Source: Penicillus capitatus (taxonomy: Eukaryota > Chlorophyta). Taken from it: a stretch of 64,000 bases of DNA. Under the pieces are notes generated by a model that worked only from the letters and a program-made list of their open reading frames with translations, was not told the origin of the DNA and made no database searches. This document shows positions 33,072 through 42,731 of the stretch, in pieces; position 1 is the stretch's first letter, and every line of letters begins with the position of its first letter. The translations under genes were made by a program, and so were the position numbers. The stretch is from NCBI GenBank assembly GCA_965649825.1, contig OZ287697.1, positions 496,001-560,000 on the forward strand, read 5' to 3'.

Positions 33072-33381
33072 AGGACAAAAGTTTTTGTCCGGGTGGTGAT
33101 GACCCTATCGTCGGCCCCCGAACTCAGCGCGACGTTGTCCTTTCCCCGCCGTAACCCATCCAACTCGGCGCGGGCTCGCCAGACTCAACCGGGTCAACTC
33201 TGATGGGACACCCTCCTCTGAGTCCGGCGCAGGAATCGAACCCCCGCGGTCGTACTTCTCGAACTGGTCCAACTGCACCATCCGCATTCGGGTCGATCCC
33301 CACAGTCGAGAAGACGCCGTCGCCAACTTATGCGCACCCCTGACGACTCTCCCGAGCACTTCCTGACGACTTTGCGGCCGT
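33072..33381 (-). repeat. tRNA-like (SINE-like) repeat, copy 1, 5' part
   Basis: About 310 bp are almost identical to 38457-38766. On the minus strand it contains TGGTGCAGTTGG (33280-33269), which fits the RNA polymerase III A box, and GGTTCGATTCC (33242-33232), a perfect B box. No cloverleaf with a paired acceptor stem can be drawn around them, so this is not a tRNA gene. It looks like a tRNA-derived short interspersed element or part of a larger repeat. Confidence 0.65.
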
Positions 33382-33513
33382 TGTCGTGTTCGTTGACGGA
33401 CAACGGGTTGACGACGAAGGCGTATAGCTTACAAAGACTATTTGTACAATGATTGTAAGAATTTATATAATCCTTTGGACAGCTGCACGAAGGTGGACAG
33501 CTGTCCACTGACA
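33382..33513. repeat. Terminal repeat 1 of the TRIM-like element
   Basis: 132 bp, identical base for base to 34063-34194, starting tgtcgtgttcg and ending cactgaca. Confidence 0.9.
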
Positions 33514-33594
33514 TGTGCCCACCCCCTTTCCGTTGTGCAGACTCCGAATAATGCGAACGGAACACATTTCACGATAGTCGGGATGTCATCAGGC

Positions 33595-33612
33595 TGGCCA
33601 GGAGTCGAACCA
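33595..33612 (+). other. Primer-binding-site-like sequence
   Basis: TGGCCAGGAGTCGAACC is the complement of a tRNA 3' end including CCA and the T-arm (minus strand GGTTCGACTCC then TGGCCA). That is what primes reverse transcription in LTR elements. It lies 82 nt beyond the end of the terminal repeat instead of next to it, which is unusual. Confidence 0.45.
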
Positions 33613-33823
33613 GGGCCATCGTCACGTGGCTTCTCCCTCTGCGGCCCATTCGCCGCAGCTTTGTAGCTCTTACGTCTCTGAGACTTCAGCGCCGACTCTG
33701 GAAATTCGAACCGTACTTCACAGCGACAACACGTCCGTGGTGACCCAAATAGAAAACGTAAACACGGACAAAGTAACAACGAACGTAAACACAACAATGC
33801 GCAACAGCACGCTTATCGCAGCG

Positions 33824-33945
33824 TGAAACTGAAACGCAGCAACTCGGACGGTGGAACTGAAACACAACAACTCGGACGGTGGAACTGAAACTTAGCAGCT
33901 CGGACGGTGGAAGGTGGAACTGAAACACAGCAGCTCGGACGATGG
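33824..33945 (+). repeat. Minisatellite inside the TRIM-like element
   Basis: Four units of about 28 bp contain gaaactgaaac or gaactgaaacac followed by agctcggacggtg, with small differences. The last unit is lengthened. Confidence 0.85.
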
Positions 33946-34062
33946 AACGAACTACAGACTGCAGGTGGTAGGTAAAACGCTGTCACAACGGTCGTGTCTT
34001 GGAAAGTCTTCAGTCTTCGATGACGGGATTCTATCGCCGGAATCTTTGTCGCTCCGAAACCA

Positions 34063-34194
34063 TGTCGTGTTCGTTGACGGACAACGGGTTGACGACGAAG
34101 GCGTATAGCTTACAAAGACTATTTGTACAATGATTGTAAGAATTTATATAATCCTTTGGACAGCTGCACGAAGGTGGACAGCTGTCCACTGACA
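34063..34194. repeat. Terminal repeat 2 of the TRIM-like element
   Basis: Identical to 33382-33513. It is followed directly by the 4-bp target duplication ccgt. Confidence 0.9.
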
Positions 34195-34365
34195 CCGTCC
34201 ACCGTGTGCCCGTGACGACTTCACCGACGACTCCCTGACGACTTTGTCCACCGGTCTACTGTGTGCCCGTGACGACTCTCCCGACCACTTCGCCGACGAC
34301 TTTGTCGGCCGCCCACCGCGCGCCCGTGACGACTTCGCCGACGACTACTTTACGACCTTTGTGAC
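34195..34365 (+). repeat. gtgcccgtgacgactt minisatellite-like array
   Basis: Roughly 60-bp units with gtgcccgtgacgactt, ccgacgact and gactttgtc recur about three times. This is the continuation of the SINE-like repeat interrupted by the LTR element. A shorter array follows the second copy at 38767-38875. Confidence 0.7.
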
Positions 34366-34819
34366 AACACGAAAGGCGTAGAGATTGTGAGGAAAGCTAT
34401 AATGAGACCCTTCTCATTGTTACTCTGCATTGGTATTTTTTACAATTAGCATTCTTGTCATTTCTATGTCGATCTATGTGTGTGCATGATGCTCTGGATG
34501 CAAAAGAAAATCATCCACTGTAAGTGAAGAGCAGCGATGTCCATGACTCATTCTTTCTTCGCTTAACCTGCGAAGTTCCTTCTTGCGGAAGAGGGGTCAT
34601 GCGAAGGAGGTTCAAACCAAGTACGATTTCCGTCTACGATCGATAGATCAAAAAAAGTCCTCGAGATAAACTCATTTGATCAAGATTTTCCCGGAAAACC
34701 ATTAACCGCTACTTCTAACGATGTATCTATGCTCACATCCGACGACGTCTTAGGCACGTTAAAGAGATAGATCTCTGCGAAAAAGATTCGACATCGCAAA
34801 AATCATTTTCTTGCACTGT
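34366..34819. other. Intergenic region
   Basis: This AT-richer sequence downstream of the GST gene has no recognised feature. Confidence 0.4.
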
Positions 34820-35929
34820 TCACAGTTCCACCATTTTGCTGCGATTCTTATCGACCGCAGCTTTGCGGCCAGCGTCATCTTCCACCATTTCCTGCTCATT
34901 ACATTGTCTCTTCGGATGTACAACTGACAGACAATGATAGGTACCTTCCTCATAGCGCCTTCAGGAACATCGATGCCTTTCCGCGTTGCCTCTCTTGCGT
35001 AGATGCGTTTCATCCAGTCCTGCGCATTGACAGATGGCCACGTCAATGACAATCTCCTCTCACAACGGTCACTTTGATTGAGGGAAACTCGTCGACGTCG
35101 ATGGCAGCGTGATCGGCATACAGCACCCAGCAGAAATTGGCGATATCTGCTAGAGTAAATTGATCTCCTGCCAAATACTCGTGATCTTTCAAGCGGCTCT
35201 CCAGTACGCCCAAGAGACGTTTGCTCTCATCGTGAAAGCGCTTCTGTCCGTATGGCACCGGTTCGGGTGCTGCGTGTATGAAGTGGTTTGTTTGTCCCAT
35301 CATGGGACCCACTCCTCCCATCTGAAACATCAGCCACTGGATCACTTCGTATCGCGCATTTCCCTCTTTGGGCAGTAGAGATCCGTCACCGTAGCGTTCT
35401 GCCAAATACATCATAATGGCACCGCTTTCGAAGACAGACAGATTTCCATTGCTATGGTCCACTGCGGCAACATGGTTTGGAAGGAAGTAGACACGAACCG
35501 ACTCGCACCTATGGCAGGAATGCGGCCGTTGGGGTTGATTTTGAGAAACCAGTCCTGCTTCTGCTCCTTCTCGCCGAGTTTCATATTGTACACGTCGTAC
35601 TTGATCCCGAGTTCTTCAAGAGTGACGGAGGCTTTAAAACCATTCGGCCTGGGTGCGCTGTAGAGAGTGATAGGCGCCGCATGTGCTGTAGGCAAGATCA
35701 TCAGTTTTACGGTGTTGGCAATCGGTCGTGGCAAGAGGCTATGAGACTTGATGCGACGCCTTAAACGAGAACGAGAATGACTAGCTCTAAGGAACTCACC
35801 TCGACATACCGACGCGTTTCTCAAAAAAAAAAAAAACGCATCGTAGGTTGAGAATCGTACGGAGCTGAGGGAATAACCTGCAGCACGTGCAGCGGAAAGT
35901 CTCTGCATCGAATTGGATTGGATGTGCAT
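34820..35929 (-). CDS. Glutathione S-transferase, nu class/Ure2p-YfcG-like
   Basis: Exons 35929-35509, 35461-35073, 35019-34945 and 34891-34820 give up to 318 aa. The GST starts at APITLYSAPRPNGFK, with the thioredoxin-fold motif PNGRIPAI and SVFESGAIMMYLAE. The second domain has MFQMGGVGPMMGQTNHF, YLAGDQFTLADIANF and FPSIKDWMKRI. These are typical of the bacterial YfcG and yeast Ure2p group, which act as disulfide reductases or peroxidases. About 85 residues precede the domain and include a run of Phe from a poly-T tract. That region probably hides an intron, or it could be an organelle presequence. A start at Met 35701 is the conservative alternative. Confidence 0.85.
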
Positions 35930-36235
35930 TGGTTAAACATGTGCGCCGTGTTCAATCGTTCAAATCGTTTTCTTATCGTTAGAACGTCACCATCTGCTCA
36001 AGAAGACTAAGTCCTGCGCTCAAATCATGTTAAGTGAATCGCCAATGCTTCAAAAAAATCGAAGCATTTTTGGCTTCGATCATCGTTTGTATACGGACCA
36101 GAGGGAATTCCACTCGGCTGAGATGTGTTTGTTTTAGTGCCAGAACTGAAGAATACACGCAATCGTCCATCGAAACGGAGCCGTCAGTTGGGATTGCGGA
36201 TTTAGGGCGTGAAATGTGCGAAATGCGAGCCCCGT
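35930..36235. other. Short divergent intergenic region
   Basis: It separates the divergent GST and photolyase genes and presumably holds both promoters. No gene is seen. Confidence 0.4.
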
Positions 36236-38004
36236 ATGTTTGTACAGGTAGTAAGAGGAATGTCATACCGAAGTGCCGTTTCCACATCGAAGGTTTCTGT
36301 TAGGGGTCTGCAAAGCGGCCCCGCGGTAAATCCTGAACGCGTCGTCCGATGGAAGGGGCCCTCGGCAAACACGAACAAACCCGTTCTCTATTGGTCTGTC
36401 TCCTGAAACACTTCCCAATACTAGACAGTCAGTCACCGAAACAGGATGTCAAGAGACATACGCGTCTCAGATAACTGGGCCCTGCTGCATGCCGTGGATG
36501 AGGCGCAGCGCACCAATTCTCCTCTCGCCACCGTCTTTACTCTGGTCACCATTTGGTGCCTCGTTCATTCGTGGATGATTCGTTTCTGCAGGTCGACGAT
36601 TTTTTGGACCGAGGCGCACGACAGGCGTGCTTTATGCTGCGAGGGCTGCAGTTAGTGGAGAGGAAGCTGAAGGAGAAAAACATTCCGTTCTTCTTGTTGC
36701 GGGGAGATCCCGGACAGACGCTGCCTGAGTTTGCGCTTCGATGCAAGGCACGTCTCATAACCATGGACTACTCTCCGTTGCGTGAGGCACGGAAATGGAA
36801 GCATGCTGTAAGCAGAGATATCTCTTCTATGTCGGAATGAGAGCTCCTTCAGGTTATGGACAACACCGGCTGCGCCTTGGAGGAAGTAGATGCTCACAAT
36901 GTTGTACCCGTCTGGCTAACGAGCTCAGTACGCGAAAAGGCGGCTTTCACCATCCGTCCGAAGATTCACTCGAGACTCGGTCAGTTTCTAACCAACTTCC
37001 CTCCGATGAAGCCTCTTCCCACAAACGCCTGGCCTGCAAGCTGCACGGCAGATCCAATCGACTGGGACGCCTTGCAGGAGGAGGCGCGGCACCGCGGGGC
37101 GGATATTCCCGAAGTGTCATGGTTGGTGCCAGGGGAAGATGCAGGGAAAGACGCTCTGGCCGCCTTTCTGCAGAGGAGAAGACTTTCATTATATGCTCCG
37201 AAGCGCAACGATCCAACTGTCCCAGAGGCACTGTCAGGATTGTCCCCCTATCTCCACTTCGGATTCTTGTCACCGCAGCGAGCGGCATTCGAGGCACAGA
37301 AGCAGCGCCAACACCTTAAGTCTGACTATTCTCTTGACCGAGCCAAAAGAGTTGCGAGCGCTGTAGGGAGAGTGTCGACAAATTTTTGGACGAACTCATC
37401 ATTTGGAGAGAGCTCTCGGAGAACCTCTGTCACTACGAGCCTCGCTACGATTCCCTGGAAGCAGCGGCTCCTTGGGCCAGGCAGACGCTGCAGGAGCACC
37501 TTGCAGACAAACGAGAGTACATGTACACGAGGTAGGACACCGCCCTTTGTCTACTCAATGCAGAAACGAGCGAAGGGAGGAGTTCGAAAAAGCGAGGACG
37601 CACGATAATCTGTGGAATGCGTGCCAAAAAGAGCTGCTCTATGCGGGAAAGCTTCATGGCTACATGCGCATGTACTGGGCCAAGAAGATCTTGGAGTGGA
37701 GCGCCACAGCTGAGGAAGCTCTAGATACGTCGATCTATATGAACGACAAGTATTCGCTTGATGGGACGGATCCTAACGGATACGCCGGATGTCAATGGTC
37801 CATCACCGGCATTCACGATCGAGTAGTCCCCGCATTCGCTGTTGCCATACAACGTCCATTGCTGCTTAGGAATTTCACGAACGCCCAGTAACTGGCAAGA
37901 TCCGTCCGATGACGTTCCGCGGATGCAAGAATAAGTTTAACGTCGATGCGTACATCGCCCGCGTTGACCGCCTCGAGAAGGAATACAAAAAACCGCTAAT
38001 CTGA
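36236..38004 (+). CDS. PHR2: Class II CPD DNA photolyase
   Basis: This flavoenzyme uses light to split cyclobutane pyrimidine dimers. Seven exons (36236-36393, 36445-36544, 36592-36807, 36853-37319, 37367-37531, 37576-37822, 37870-38004) give 495 aa. Class II landmarks appear in order: [99 protein letters not shown] and GKIRPM with KFNVDAY. The first 50 residues are poorly conserved and may include an organelle or nuclear signal. The start Met (36236) or the second Met (36263) could be used. Exon 4 to 5 looks like a frameshift until the 47-nt intron is removed. Confidence 0.93.
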
Positions 38005-38456
38005 TTGGTTTCCAAAGGTCGATTTTTTTTTTCTAGTCTCCGCTGTAGATCAAAGATGATTTATTCTTTAAAGTATTCTTTGCTTGTATGTTCTTGTTTC
38101 TGCTTCACACAGTGAGCAAATCGGATTGGATACGGTGTGGCGCAGCCGAGGCCGCGAAGGCCCTGGCATGTAGACCACGACTTTAAGCTCTTCGGCAAAG
38201 GCGTGACAATCCGAGTGTTTTCCAATCAATACTCCGAAAAGGAGACAGCAGCGAAGAGAAAAAGTAAGAATGTAGAATAGGAGCCAATGCAAATGACTAG
38301 TGTCTTATTTACAAGAAATTTGTAAACACAAAACAGAGTCCGACTGTTTTGGCTAGTTCTGCTTATCGCATCGCGTAACGTCGGACAAGTTCGGACGGAA
38401 ACGAAAGCAGTTTTTACAGCCCTGTTTTTAGAATGCAAAAAGAATGAAAGGGAAAG
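38005..38456. other. Intergenic region downstream of photolyase
   Basis: No gene recognised; it leads into the second SINE-like repeat. Confidence 0.4.
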
Positions 38457-38875
38457 AGGACAAAAGTTTTTGTCCGGGTGGTGATGACCCTATCGTCGGC
38501 CCCCGAACTCAGCGCGACGTTGTCCTTTCCCCGCCGTAACCCATCCAACTCGGCGCGGGCTCGCCAGACTCAACCGGGTCAACTCTGATGGGACACCCTC
38601 CTCTGAGTCCGGCGCAGGAATCGAACCCCCGCGGTCGTACTTCTCGAACTGGTCCAACTGCACCATCCGCATTCGGGTCGATCCCCACAGTCGAGAAGAC
38701 GCCGTCACCAACTTATGCGCACCCCTGACGACTCTCCCGAGCACTTCCTGACGACTTTGCGGCCGTCCACCGTGTGCCCGTGACGACTTCACCGACGACT
38801 ACCTGAAGACTCTCCCGACCACTTCCTGACGACTTTGTCCACAGGTCCACCGTGTGCCCATGACGACTTCTGATG
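38457..38875 (-). repeat. tRNA-like (SINE-like) repeat, copy 2, uninterrupted
   Basis: It matches 33072-33381 and continues into 34199 onward without the LTR element. The A-box-like motif lies at 38665-38654 and the B box at 38627-38617 (minus strand). The part after 38767 has fewer gtgcccgtgacgactt units than copy 1. Confidence 0.7.
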
Positions 38876-41800
38876 ATTTTTGAGAAACGCAATTTCTCCT
38901 TCGTCAGTTTTGAACGATACTCTCGCAACTTTTTGGAAGCCTTGCTTAACCGAAACAGGACAACTGCTGAACTTTCTCTGTGCAAAGTGAAACTCTGCTA
39001 GTCTTTTGATATTCGATATGCAAATTTGTTATGCATCAAATTCGAGACTTAAATCTGAGGAACTCAAACGGAGACCTTCGATTGTAGTACCACTGCGCGC
39101 ATTTTAGATTTTTCTTTCGATCTCGTTATGTAAAAGAATACAGCAAAGTTTGTTTCACTTCGGTTCTTGAACAATCCAATCCTTTGGAACTGGGGCGTTT
39201 AAGTTCATTGTGAATCACCCTTCGACGCTCAGGGCTCTTATGATGTACATGGAAAATGTTCTGGAGTGGTTGAAGCTGAATGTACAACTTCCCGACAGCC
39301 TTTCAGGCAGCGAAGACGGATCGTTGTAGAAGCTGGATGTCTGCGTCGAGGCATTCAAATCCTGAAGAAGTTAAAAAAGGCTGGCATCGTGTCGAGAACT
39401 TTACAGAGAAATCCTGCGATCTGCTTGGAAAGAAGAATGCCAAGCGGTTGTTTTTCCTAATCGATGCTTTTGTGGATGTTGAAATCGTACTGGGTTTGAT
39501 TGAGACAGACAGAGAAGGCATGTTCAGTTGAAGTGGACGGATACACGCGGTTCTAGAAATGGCCGGAGGGCGAGACATCACGCGGCGAATATTGACAGGT
39601 GCATTGAACCTTACACGATTCTGAAGAGAAGCGATGTTTATCTCAGACACCAAGTGATTTCTTGCTAATGGGTACAAAACAGATGAAGCGTTCGAAATCC
39701 TTATCTACGAGATCGAAGCATGCCAATGAAAAGACGAGGTGAAAGAGAGACATCCGTGGATATGGGAAAAGGAGATGATTACTCTCATCAGAGAATGCAT
39801 CAAATGGTCACTTAACACAGTGATCATCCGCACGATCTTAACAACAGGAAAAGCATAGTACCATTAGAGACGAAGGGACTTGCAATGGGATACAGTCTTG
39901 GTCCCTGCGCTGCATGTGTGACTCCGTAGGCATTGTATGAGAAACCGGCAAAGAAGCACTTTATGAGAGCATGTGGATACATGGACGTTATATAGATGTT
40001 GTGATACTCATCACACGCCAGGAAAGTACTCTTAATTGGAAAGAAGAAGTGGCTGTATGGCTGAAGGTCACATATACCGACAGATTGGAGACCATCAAAC
40101 TCACAGCGACCCATGGAATGAACTCCGACAGCGTGCCTTTCCTCTTTCTAGATATAGAAACGGACATTTAGAAACGGACATTGAAGGGAGCATCAGCAAC
40201 AAGGTAGATACATCTTGTTTTAGTAAACCACCAGTACGTTTTAGTATATCGAGCAATCCAGAATACATCCGTTCAAGATGTTTAAGGCCATTGTGCAACA
40301 AGAAACCAGATGCATGATAGGCGACAACATTAAGAATGAAAATGTTGTTTAAACTGCTGAAAGAAGAGGCAATTCGTTACATCAGAAGAGACTACCATGT
40401 TAAAGAATTGTGGCAATAGATACATTATGCAGTGAAAACAAATGCAAAAGGGAAGGTTTGTCAGAAGCAACGCAAGGGATTACGACAGTTTGAAAGAAGA
40501 TAGCTGGAGCGTCGCAGAAAGCCCTTTGATCAGAGCAGTCGGATATGAAGATCCCGTCAAACACATTCAACAAAAAAACCAACAAGATTAAAAACCGGGA
40601 TCAGTTTCTGCCGTTAAGAATACATTTTTCTCATCAACTACGAGCCTGGAGCCCGGAAACAAGTTGCACGAAGCACACGAAGTAGCTTGTAGAAACTTGT
40701 CAATCAGTAGAAATCTTGATCAATAGCAAACTGACAGGCTTTAAGTGGTGATCTTTATTTTGAGTTAGAGTGGTTTCGAGCTCGCCAAACTAACTACTTT
40801 TGGAGGTAGACCTTGAATCGGGTTATTCAAATCTTCCGATCGATGTTAATTTGCAACCTGTTCGTTTTTCACACATGAGAAGACCTATACCTGCGAGATC
40901 TTGCCTCAGGGCTGGCCAGGCTCTACAGGACTTTTTGACAGTGGAATGAGCGACATGTTCGTGATCTTGATGTAGTGTCGTACATAGACATTTGATTGTC
41001 GGGGAGGCGAGATCCGCCATATTGCTTTCTCCATACGGATAAACCGTCGTTCTGTTGTAGCGGACCCGGTCATCGCACACGAGGAGAATGCTAGAACGTC
41101 AAACCAAGCACCCTAGTTACTCCACGCTGAATAAACCATGTAGGCATTTTCATTGAATGCACGCTCGTTCAACAAGAGTAGTAAAGCTTTAAAAGACATT
41201 CATTTACAGATACTCTCCCATTTCCCACTAGGAATTATCCCAACTTTCAAGACGCATGTACTAGGAGGCGACGAACGTTTGTTTAAAGGAGGAGTTTGTT
41301 TGGTCAATCGCCTCCAATATCCTCCTGGTCCGGCGGAACGACTATGCGAGCGCGATCGATTGCCACAGAGTCCAACATGAAAACGTCATGAACGGTAAAC
41401 TGGTATCAGTTACAATATGATTCCGAAAGGAAGCAGGTCAGCGCCAACACCGTTCAAGGCATGTCAAGTTTATGAACGCTCTTGCCTGATCTGTGATCTA
41501 CGGACTGACGACTTGTTGTTTAGAAGCGAGGACGTGTACAGTAAGTAGGTGGATTGCAGTGGTAGATAAAAGTAGTTGGAACTTGTTTGTGATTCCATGT
41601 GCGATGAGACCTCAGACATACATAAAGCAGCATCGTTTCCTTGCTACACAGACCTGTTAAGTCGAAATAAAGCGCGTTAAGTTTTATCAGAGTGCTCTGC
41701 ATTAAAACACCGCAAGTACAGTGCCGTCATCGAAAAGCGGTAGCTTTAGTAGAGTCGAAAGCTAAAGCTTCCTTGTTTAAAGCGCGAGTTAGATGAACAG

Positions 41801-42731
41801 GAGAGAGAGAGTAGTGAAGTTGCTAACAGGACAGAAGAAGATAATAGTAACACTAGCATCGAGGACAGTACTTTTAAGCAGTGTGCTGTCGACGGATCGA
41901 TGATTTGCTGAAGGCGAATGCGTCAGGCACACACGAACTGTTGAAACATTGCGCAGAATAAAGCACATTCCAAAAATCGTTGTTCCTTAACCAGGTAGAC
42001 GGCCAACGTCGTTTTCTAGCTGCCATAGATTCTCGACTGTCGTCGACGAAGGCACTGCATGCTTTTAACCACCTTTTCCTGAGTGGCAGAGCAACCTCGA
42101 GTACCTAAAGCACTCATTATCCCACGTGGACCAGAATGGCCGTTTTCAGATATCGGCGATAAACAAGTCATACAAGTGCGTGACTGGTCACCACTGAGCG
42201 AACACATGTTATTTATTGTTCAGAAATCTCGATCTGCGCGTCGTCTTACTGCATGCAGATTATGATTAATCACCGCAACTGTCACAGACTGCACACTCTT
42301 CACACCTTGCAAAATTCGCACGAGCGGAAAAGTAGCCTAGCCGATGATGATTCGTCGGTTGCTCTGATCTCTTCACATGGTGCTTGCTTCCCATTTCCTA
42401 AAGTACGGACTTTCAATCTTCGAAGGGCTTTTTGCTAAAGTCTCATGGACAGCAATGATCGTCAATCAATAGGTGTGGTATTCGTGTATGTTACCTGTTG
42501 AGAATGACAGCTGCTCTGCAAACGACAGACGGATGATGGAGTTGCATCTCTTACTCTTCGTCACACTGAAGCATTGGGCGGAGGTGCAGTGAAACAGACT
42601 GAGTGATGAGGTCGAGCTGAGTTCGATCCGAAACGCGTGTCAACTCCCAAAGTTTCCAATATCTAATGCGTCCTTTGTTGGGAATTCTCTTCGGTCGAAG
42701 TCGGAAATGAGGTGATGATGCGTGAAGAGAC
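38876..42731. other. Gene-poor, AT-richer region of about 3.9 kb
   Basis: No gene could be assembled on either strand. Short frames such as 39280-39531 and 39303-39677 read as possible remnants but match no family, and stops are frequent. Base composition is visibly richer in A and T than the flanking genes. It may be decayed mobile or duplicated sequence. I found no terminal repeats. Confidence 0.5.

Larger units (their letters stand above)
33382..34194. mobile_element. Small non-autonomous LTR element (TRIM-like)
   Basis: This 813-bp element is bounded by two identical 132-bp direct repeats that begin TG and end CA. It is flanked by a 4-bp target duplication (ccgt at 33378-33381 and 34195-34198). 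The related repeat at 38.46-38.88 kb has the same flanks joined without the element (ggccgtccaccg at 38761), so it is an empty site. There is no room for gag or pol and no open frame. Inside lie a sequence complementary to a tRNA 3' end (33595) and a minisatellite (33824-33945). These features fit a terminal-repeat retrotransposon in miniature. Confidence 0.88.

Noticed and set aside
33232-33280. tRNA gene on the minus strand, suggested by A-box and B-box motifs
   Set aside because: No seven-base-pair acceptor stem or proper anticodon arm can be formed around the boxes, and the same sequence is part of a 300-bp repeat.
37320-37366. Frameshift in the photolyase gene
   Set aside because: Removing a 47-nt GT-AG intron with correct phase joins QRQHLK to ESVDKFL, as expected for class II photolyases.
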